This document shows, in pieces, positions 56,191 through 64,000 of a stretch of 64,000 nucleotides of DNA. Below the pieces are notes generated by a model. That model was not told the origin of the DNA. It searched no databases and saw nothing but the letters and a program-made list of their open reading frames with translations. Location: positions 1 through 64,000 of the forward strand of contig ML986618.1 of the NCBI GenBank assembly GCA_010094045.1. The letters run 5' to 3'. Positions within the stretch are counted from its first letter, which is position 1, and each line of letters opens with the position of its first letter. The stretch is from Lojkania enalia. Lineage: Eukaryota > Ascomycota > Dothideomycetes > Pleosporales. The position numbers and the translations under genes were made by a program.

Positions 56191-59100
56191 TAATAGGCTC
56201 CTTCAGACAGTCAAGGGGCCACTGTCTCAGTCCCAGAAAGGTAGTTTGTAGTTCGGCATCGGCAGTGGCTCGCAAATATGCCCATCACTTTTCATAATTC
56301 TCCAGAGGAGATTCAAAGAGACTAGAAGGCCTAATTCAATTATGTCCGTAGAATTGAAGAGATTGGTCAGAGATTCGAAACCATGCACCAAACTATGGCA
56401 TCTGCGATTACCTCCTCGATTCCCTTAATATTTGGTGTATTTGATGGGGCCGGTCTGCGATATGTTGAATGTGGTTTTGTCACGATAATTCTGGAAAACG
56501 TGATCTGATGCATGTTGCTGACGTGGACTTTAACCCTTTCTCCTTTATGAATTTTGTCGAGTACAGGATTACCCTTACGAATCAAATATACATAGATCAA
56601 GCCTCGAAACAAACTATTAACTCGAGGCGTAATCAGTTTCCCTGTTCTGAATGATCATACATATGATAACCCATGTTACAAAGCTATAGATGTAGTAGGA
56701 TAGTTAGGGACCAAGTCAACTCTCTCCTGAATGCAAAAATTAGTGAGACTATGATGTGATATCGTATATGCTGGTCGTGAATCCTGAGAAGACTTGTATA
56801 TTGTTTAATACCAGCAATGAAACGAGCCCATTCGGATTGTTCGTGACAATCGATCTGCCACGCTCCCTTTCTCCAATAATGCTAACGATTATAGATTTCT
56901 TTAGCAGTGATAAACATATATTTAGAGCCCTAATAGAAGATTTACAACCGCTAACTACCGCAACATGTTTGATACTTAGAACTAAGGTGGCAGTGTTGCC
57001 GGCTAAGGGACTTTGAATGTGGTGAGACTCCCGCAAAGGCCCTGAGTCTAAGAACTTCTGAAACAAAATGATTCGAATAGAAGCCCGCTTCAACAATAAG
57101 TTTAGAGGAGTCTAGTATCTCGTTTGTTGACAAAATAAGCCGCCTATTAGTGGGTCTAGCTTCTCCTCTTTCAACACATTCTGCTTTGACGACTCGTGAT
57201 CTGGATTTTACATGATAGAGAAGGTCGTACCTCTTGGCATAAGTACCTGTGTCCATAGTGTAGATGCTATGCATGCGAAATTGGTGACAACCCACAAATT
57301 ATTTCCCCAAGAACTAGCTGAAGCATACGCGGTCACAGAACGAAAGAATCCAGCCAGCCGTAGCGCGAGGAAGGGAAAAAGCTAATTGATAAATATGAGT
57401 AGTCTTTGCTAATAATACTTCTCGCATGTTTTGATACGGAGATAAGGAAGCCCTACGCTAGAAATGTTAACTGTCATTGGTTGTCTACCTACGAATAGGC
57501 TCATTACTAATCGAGCTGATACGATTGTTCTGCTATTCTGCCAGCGTACACCTTATTCCAATAGTGTTGTGATGATTACTCAATGTTACTACATCTCCGA
57601 GGCTGAATCGACACACTACTGAACACGCCTAGCGAACATCTTGGCTATGTTCACGTGCGCTCGCCGAAAGCTATCCATCCATCATATGCGCACGTCACGG
57701 CGAGGGCATGCTGTGGGTCCTTGGGGAAGGCTCATTGCCATTTTACTTGTGCTTCATGGAGGAGGGTCGATCCATGCAAGTGCAGAAGGTTGGAAGCCTC
57801 TTGCGGTACTGCTAGATCGATAGGGGGGGTGACGCAGCACGTGGTAGACTCAACGGAACGGGCAGGTTGCCCGGAACTCAGCCAGGACCACTTTTCGTGC
57901 AAATTTTGAAACGCTGGGTCCAGTATTATCTTTATCGATAGATAACCGGCTGGAGGGTTGAGCCTGCCGTGCCACTGAGTTAGGCGGTGGGGCATACCAG
58001 GCAGTGCGCCGGACTTTGGCGGAGCTTGGCGGCGGTTGTCAATCGGCGTTGGCGCAGGTACAGCCCCTCTTGTGGGAACGTGAAAGCTGGATATAAGCCT
58101 TGTTGCTTAACGCCCTGATAAATCCAAAGATTTAATAGCGAAAAAGTTAATGGCAGTATTAATCTGTGTAGAATATTTTTAATATTTAAAGGCCTTAGAT
58201 TATATCTAACTAAATGTTCTTTTAACATGGAAAAGTCAAATTGTTGACGTTGTTGACGCACGTGCCTTAAATCCGAGTTTCCCGTTCCCACAGGAGAGCC
58301 CCACTGAAAGTCCTTTGCAATGGCCCACTTTCACGTTGCCTCCAGACGGCGCAAGGCCCAATTATTGTGCCTGAACTACAGTTCGTTGTTATCCAAGTAC
58401 CTGATGCGAGTCGAAGAAACCCCCGCAAAGAAGCTTTTGTTATTTCCTTCGTTTCAAGTTGTTTGAAGCTGTTGGACACGTGCTACTTGGGCTCAGGGCT
58501 GGCAAATAGATTCTAAGCATCCCGAAGCTGCAAATCTCGACACATTCCCACGGATTGGCGAGCGTGTGCAGATCCAGATCCTGTGATGGTGAACCCCACC
58601 GCGCGCGCTAAATGAAAGACGGGAGTGAAAATCTTGATGTCCCGTCCCCACCGAACTATATTCCTAACGTCTCATCGAACTCCCCTTGTACCGGTATGTA
58701 GAACCAAGGATAGAGAGCAACAGCCGAACACAAAATTTGCTGGTTAGCGCACCGTTCGACCTGCCTACCCAATTAGTGCGCCGTATACGTTTCGCTTCAT
58801 GATACTACACAGGATAGAGTGGGGTTTTGCTAGAAACATGACACATACTACGGGAACTGTGCTGCAGGTCAACCGGAGTGGCTTGTCCGTCTTTGTAGGT
58901 ATAAATTGTTTCACTTCCTCGCTTTCTATCTCTATTCAATTTAACAATTCATCCTCTCCTTGACTCTATTCTCCTCAGTCTTTTTGTAGACAATCCTTCC
59001 CTGTCAGGACTTCCACTTGTCCCAGCATTCTTTTATTCACAGACTACTTCACGAGAACAATCCTTATTACTTCTATACTTCAACCTACTGAGAACTCTGT

Positions 59101-59209
59101 TCTTATCAACTGTCCTTCTCACTCCTGCAAACTTTACAACGTCATCGGCCTTGACGGTACAAGCACTTGACCTGCAAAAATAAATTAAAGATTTTCAAGA
59201 ACAATCAAT
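56191..59209. other. long gene-poor region
   Basis: Three kilobases without a supportable gene. The minus frames at 56749-57096 and 56951-57295 are open but overlap one another and carry no domain. Frames at 57641-57995 and 57980-58479 likewise. The right end (58900-59209) is the pyrimidine-rich promoter and leader of the secreted protein gene. Confidence 0.4.
58900..58906 (+). promoter_or_regulatory. TATA-like box of the secreted protein gene
   Basis: TATAAAT about 300 bp before the ATG at 59210, followed by a long CT-rich stretch that would be the 5' leader. A strong-promoter layout, typical of highly expressed fungal genes. Confidence 0.4.
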
Positions 59210-59863
59210 ATGCTTTCTACCATCACACCTACTCTCCTTTTGGCTTCTGCTGCTTTCGCAGCCCCCGCAACCCGCCGCGGGAACGGCGTCTCAATCACTC
59301 CTCACGACAAGTACTCCAGCTCCATCGGCGTTCTTGGCTGCAAGATCGACACCAACCGCGTCGCCTACTGGCCTGGGTGGCCTAAATGTGACGGCGTTTG
59401 CATCAAAGTCACTGCGAACGGTCGATCCGTTAACCTACTACAAATTGACGCCTCTGAGGGTGCCCACGATATCAGCTATGATGCCTGGAACTACCTTTCT
59501 ACCGGCCAATCCGCAACAGAGAATCCAAGCATGGGCGGTGGCATCGATGCTACTTGGGAGTCTGCTCCCATGTCTGACTGTGCCGATCTCTTACAGGGCG
59601 CGGACGGCAAGCTTCCCTTGATGGCCGCCAATTCTATGAACTTCTATGCGGGCTGCCCAGATGGATCTTGGGTTAAAGAGAACTCCGCTCTTTACAACAT
59701 CGCCACTGCGTCTTGCACGCTCGGAATCGACGAGGTGTGCCACCTGCCAGCAGTGGGCAACCAACCTGTCTGTCCCAGCGGTCAGCTTGGCGCTCAAACC
59801 AAGCTTGACCTAGGTATTCATGACATTGTTTACGGAACCGGCAAATTGATGCCTGCACCTTAA
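59210..59863 (+). CDS. conserved secreted protein of filamentous fungi, eight cysteines
   Basis: Single exon, 217 residues. The signal peptide is clear (MLSTITPTLLLASAAFAA, cleaved about residue 17-18), followed by a short pro-like stretch with ArgArg (ATRRGNG). The mature domain has eight cysteines in four likely pairs: GVLGCKIDTNRVAYWP, KCDGVCIKV, MSDCADLL, FYAGCPDG, ASCTLGIDEVCHL and QPVCPSG. The central blocks VNLLQIDASEGAHDISYDAW and LPLMAANSMNFYA are characteristic of a family common in ascomycete secretomes. From memory the family may have a barwin/double-psi-barrel-like fold, but I cannot show this and do not assign an activity. No membrane or GPI signal at the C-terminus (ends YGTGKLMPAP). 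Confidence 0.85.
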   Translation: MLSTITPTLLLASAAFAAPATRRGNGVSITPHDKYSSSIGVLGCKIDTNRVAYWPGWPKCDGVCIKVTANGRSVNLLQIDASEGAHDISYDAWNYLSTGQSATENPSMGGGIDATWESAPMSDCADLLQGADGKLPLMAANSMNFYAGCPDGSWVKENSALYNIATASCTLGIDEVCHLPAVGNQPVCPSGQLGAQTKLDLGIHDIVYGTGKLMPAP

Positions 59864-61940
59864 ATGACTTCCTTGTTTACGACTTAAACGAAAATTTACG
59901 AGGAACGATCGGGAATTAAAGAAAAGATGTTTTTGGCACGAATGAGTTTCATTCTTTTTCTTCAGTCAAGATAGCTATGATGCTTGAATTAGGGACACAT
60001 GATGAGTTGATACAACTGCCTGCTTTTAAATGGTATTATTTGTATATATTCAATCTTTTCGCTTCAATTTTGAATCAAGAATTTGTTACTGAAGAACTTT
60101 GGTCATATGTACAATGTGCTTCGGCTATGTCTCAGTCGATGAAGAACGATATGACTAGGCGACAAGATGCGAGTAAAATACTGTGAAATATGGAGGAAGT
60201 CATGAACACTCCTTTGCTATGTCAATCTTTGTGGCTATGTCAGTCGTTGGCTTCTAAGATTTGATCGTTCATCCAAATTCATCACGTGGCATGTCAACTT
60301 TGAAGGGATCTGTCAAGCTTGCTATTTCCAAGTACCGTGTATCACATAGCAAAAGATATCCCTTAGAATTCTACTATCTTGCATGAGAACAACAGCCGGG
60401 CTTCTCAATATGTCTCCGGACCCCCCTCCTATTCCCCACTAAGACGAGAAGCCGCCGCGCTAAACGAAGTGCTACCACAAATCCGCAGGTCGCATAACTC
60501 ACACGACTTGCGTCGTAGATAGAACTAGGAACCTGTGCCCTCCATGTCAGCCTTGGAACCAACATTGGTGCACCGTTGCTACCTGTAATCCGACGCCCAA
60601 GATTTGCCCCGCCTCATGTGGAAACGTTTGTTGGGAGACTAATTTGCCGCCGTCGGCTAGCTGCTTGCCGGCGCAGGTACCGGCTGGAAACGGCACGTTT
60701 TAGGAACAGCACGTTTTAGGGGTTCAAGGCTCAGGTACGGAAGGGAGGGCACATGGCAAGCGAAGCGAAGCGCGGCGCAGGGTCGAATGGCTCTCAGATT
60801 CATGAGGTGGTGGCGAATAAGAGCATCGCATCATGGATGTTGGTGATGGGATTCAAATTTTTGAGGATCGCTGGAAATAAACAACGAGAGAAAAAATATC
60901 GTTAAGCGTACTCTCACGATCTATATGGCTATAAGTTTTTAGGTCTTTGGACCTCTTGAGCGCTAGCTTGGTATTTTTGTTCGCTCAGTATCGCAGACAG
61001 GCAGAATGTTGCGGGCCATATCCTGCCAGTGAATTTATATCATGGGGAGGATAGCTAAGTGGCTGCTGCCTCTGAATATATGCTAGAATTAGTAGTAAGT
61101 GATCTATGATTGTGGTTTTTACACAGAAACTCGGAAGAGATCCAGATCCGCATATAGTTCTTACCTTGCACTTAAGTAGCGTGCACGCTGGCTGCCATGA
61201 AAACTCCCAAATATCTCGATATCTTGCATCGGGTCCGATATTGCCTAAGTCGGAAAACCCTGGAGGGATATTTTCAAGCAAGCAAGACCCGGGAGGTGAG
61301 AGGCAAATAGGTTATTACGAATAATGATACGAGCGTTTTATGAGATGGAATTGGTGCATGTAGCAAATTCTTTTAATCTACAGGAGTGGACAGTACATAG
61401 TGCCTACATTGCTACCCCAAATTGAAGCTCACATGTGAACTTGGCATTGCATAGCAACTTCAGCTACACAAAGTTTTGCTTTGCTATCATTGGAGGGTAT
61501 TCCTTGTCTATGCGAGGTGGCGGCCGCGGAATTGATAGGAGTAGTCCGGATCATCCATGGAGAATCTAGACCTGATACTCGTCTAAGCTATATCCTTGTT
61601 CTTACCCAGGCGTTTCATTTAGGTAAATTTCCACATTTATACATTCTAGGATAAATGATTGGATCGAGCAACATCAACGCGGAACCTAATTCATTGAAGT
61701 ACTGTGTAGGATCCTTTTATCATTGTACGACATGTAATCGAGAAAATTTTGAACTAGTTCCGTGGGTTACTAAGATACCAATATTGGTGGTCAACGTATA
61801 CCTAACAGCATAATCGATACGGCACTTACAACGTGCCCTCCGCCCTTACTAGCAACGCCAATATCCTAGGTAGCCAGCGTAGTGATCCGGCCGTCTCCAT
61901 CTCCACTGCGCCGTATCAAGTCTGACTAGGGGAGGGAGAC
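59864..61940. other. gene-free region
   Basis: Short frames only, such as 59977-60186 plus and 60985-61281 minus, without domains. The phrase CACGTTTTAGG occurs twice at about 60692-60720. Nothing else seen. Confidence 0.4.
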
Positions 61941-62300
61941 TCTGGCAGGAGAGCTCGAAGAAAGGCGCCTGGGGATGCTGGAGGCAATAGAGAGGAGTAA
62001 GCCTATGGTTGCAAGTCGGCAGGGTTCTACGACATCAGCCCTAAACTCTCAGCGCAAAAAGCGTGCGTTCTGGGACGAGTAGCATAATAAGGTGCTTCTT
62101 GAAACCCTACTTAAAGCCCAAGACACTGGCCTACAAGTACAAGCTGGTTTTAAGCTAGACGATTGAGGACTTTTCATTAGCAAGTTAAATGAATTCTCAA
62201 GTGCGTCTGACGAGAGCCAGGTCAAGACGCGATCACGATCTCTGAAAGCGGACCGGGCCATATGGATCAAATATTTCTCGGTCGCTCAAGCTAGGGCTTG
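61940..62300 (+). pseudogene. degenerate Myb/SANT-like domain fragment, probably transposon-linked
   Basis: The plus strand reads RKKRAFWDE, stop, then HNKVLLETLLKAQDTGLQVQ, GFKLDD, stop, then GLFISKLNEFSSASDESQVK and SLKADRAIW. This matches the pattern of the Myb/SANT-like DNA-binding domain found in plant and fungal transposon-associated proteins (conserved LLETLLEAQ... and QVKTKWNSLKADYKTW). The stops replace Gln and Trp codons, as RIP would produce. Confidence 0.5.
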
Positions 62301-62639
62301 AAGTTTTATAAACATTTTTAGCGTTCGGAGATAATGCAATGCTACTAAGCGGTCCTAAAAAAGATTTAAACTTGCTTATTATGCCACACTCGCAACACAC
62401 TATATATCCTATTTCTACCCGCCCCCAACCCGAAATTACCTCCTACACTATTATTTCCCTCAAACCCGCTTTCAGCTTTGTTTTCTCACTTTTTTTTTTT
62501 CTCGAACCCTCTTCCTGTACTATTGAGAGCTATCAATTTTCATCACAGTCTTGTTCCGGCTCTAGCTCTTATCCCTTTTTTCTGAACTCAAGTCTCAAAC
62601 GAAGGGCTCCGATTTACACGACCCAGATCCTTAAGGCCA

Positions 62640-63654
62640 ACTCTGTTCAAACAGCTAGTCATGGCTGGCGGACTAACGTACAAAATTGGAGCCACTTAGA
62701 GCAGCGAAATAAACAAGGATGTTCAATTAAACGCCACTGTAGGCAACAAAAACTTCCGCATCGACTCGTTCACTGCAAATTTTAACGCCAATCCAATATT
62801 ACTAAAGGAGTACCTACCTCATCTTAAACACTTAGACCCAGCGTATATACCACCCTCGCTAGAAAATCCTGATGAGAATGAATTTGCCGACCCACTTAAG
62901 GAGTTCTACGACTAGGTCATGGAAGTTTTGGCTGCTCTGTTTCGCGAAATCCTGTCTAATGATCAAGATCGATTTTACACATTCCTAGGCTATCCATTTC
63001 TTAAACAGTTCGTATACACCCTATAGGTGGCTAACGATAAGTTTATTCCGGTTCAGCGCGATGTTAACCCAGATAATCGTTTAGTTGTTGTGCTACTTCT
63101 TGCCTCTAAACAGCTTAACAAGTCTACGCTCCAGTCTACCGTCCTAATAATACCTACGTGCGGCTCAACGACGATGTGGTGGCTTTACCTATAAACCCCC
63201 CGTGATGTCTACATTAGTGGAAAGAATGACTTGGTTTTATAAGCAGGTACTGGTAGGAGATGTCGGCATGACTATTACGAAGCTTGCTACCTACGCTAAT
63301 ATTTATGCGGCTGAGCTTGGAGAAGACGTGGGCGTTCCCCGTCTCCTCAGTGTAGTAGAAGATGAGCAGATTTTGAGGATTATTGGACTGCAACTATTGT
63401 ATACCGATTGTAAGAACAAGACAATATCCTTTGTCGCACAGGCTAGCGAGCGCATATTACATGACAAATGGTTAAAGCACATAATACATTCTCTAAAAGA
63501 GTTTCATGCACACCAAATCGTCTGGGGAGAGGTAAAGGCTGATAATGTTCTTATCGACATGCATGAGGGCGCATATTTGATTCATTTTGGCGGTGGTTAC
63601 ACGAATGGCTTGGTAGACAAAGATTTAATGAATACTCAAGAAGGCGACTCTTAG
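62640..63654 (+). pseudogene. degenerate fungal kinase-like protein gene
   Basis: The plus strand starts LNATVGNKNFRIDSFTANF, passes LKEYLPHLKHLDPAYIPPSL and two in-frame stops (in KEFYD-stop-VMEV and VYTL-stop-VAND), changes frame, and ends in a 150-codon open frame. The latter holds the kinase catalytic-loop and metal-loop equivalents: QIVWGEVKADNVLID, where relatives have an Asp for the Glu, and YLIHFGGGYT, where relatives have DFGGGYT. Loss of both acidic catalytic residues plus stops shows it is dead as a kinase gene. Confidence 0.6.
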
Positions 63655-64000
63655 GGTCTTCAGCATATTACCGCATATCTAACTGATTTGTCTGTATCAT
63701 GACAATTCAGTTTGAAATTGGAACCTGCTCCATCTTAAGATGGTCTACTAGAGAATCCTGTATAGTTACTAGCGGGATTGAATGTCTGAATTCTTAGTTT
63801 ACCTATGAGTTACGGTTATTCTTGCTCTCAGTTCTCATACTCGAAAGCTCTTTGCAATGTTCCATGCCTATTGTTTCATACCGAACCACATCCAGATTTA
63901 GCCACACCACACCTACATTATACTGTTTACTGTGGTATCATGTGGAAGGGATAACTACATGGTCCCCAAACATTTGAGGGTATAATTAGCCGCTCTTCGA
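63655..64000. other. window end, no gene seen
   Basis: No coding frame of note in the last 346 bp. It may include the rest of the kinase-like pseudogene. Confidence 0.4.

Noticed and set aside
56749..57295. Overlapping minus-strand frames of 114 and 115 codons.
   Set aside because: They overlap one another in different frames, have no domain and no splice signals joining them into a gene.
1..64000. tRNA or rRNA genes and CRISPR arrays.
   Set aside because: No T-loop-like GGTTCGAATCC sequence with a matching cloverleaf was found by eye, no rRNA sequence was recognised, and CRISPR arrays are not expected in a fungal nuclear genome.

Overview
This is a window of nuclear DNA from a filamentous ascomycete (Pezizomycotina). 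Most genes are broken by 49-104 bp GT-AG introns. The families present (HET proteins, RTA1-like and Zn2Cys6 proteins, DFG5-type GH76, a carboxymuconate cyclase, a PaxU-like protein) are typical of such fungi. AT-rich blocks carry transposon relics with the TGG-to-TAG type changes expected from repeat-induced point mutation (RIP). A Leotiomycete-like fungus is my guess only. No rRNA, tRNA or CRISPR was seen. Exon boundaries were worked out by hand from splice signals and reading-frame continuity.

Left part (0-13.7 kb), gene-rich. A GPI-type GH76 cell-wall protein (68-1733, minus) is followed by a gene-poor stretch with one decayed gene, then mitochondrial isovaleryl-CoA dehydrogenase (4991-6384, minus). 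Next comes a compact aromatic-catabolism cluster: an EthD-EthD-alpha/beta hydrolase fusion (minus), a 3-carboxy-cis,cis-muconate cyclase (minus), an intradiol ring-cleavage dioxygenase (plus, divergent from the cyclase) and a carboxymuconolactone decarboxylase-like protein (plus). Together they could take a catechol-type diol through muconate and lactone intermediates to 3-oxoadipate.

Middle part (13.7-43 kb), alternating genes and repeats. It holds a decayed transposon-like block, a cysteine-rich multi-membrane-segment protein, a 987-residue HET protein, a Tad-like LINE fragment, a peroxisomal-type 4-coumarate-CoA-ligase-like enzyme, the ribosome-assembly WD40 protein SQT1/AAMP and a small secreted protein. 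A complete Ty1/copia element follows (29514-35228, identical 136-bp LTRs, 5-bp target duplication, ruined interior), then a second HET gene with a TPR-like segment, and a Fot1/pogo transposase relic. A segment of about 150 bp beside the first HET gene recurs just upstream of the second.

Right part (43-64 kb). Genes are a PaxU/DUF829-like hydrolase, a 14-TM MFS exporter, an RTA1-like protein, a Zn2Cys6 transcription factor and a conserved secreted protein. They are separated by long gene-free stretches with solo LTRs, short TRIM-like LTRs and pseudogenes (a monocarboxylate-transporter-like MFS, a kinase-like protein, a Myb/SANT-like fragment). Two solo-LTR families could be delimited to the base with their target-site duplications.
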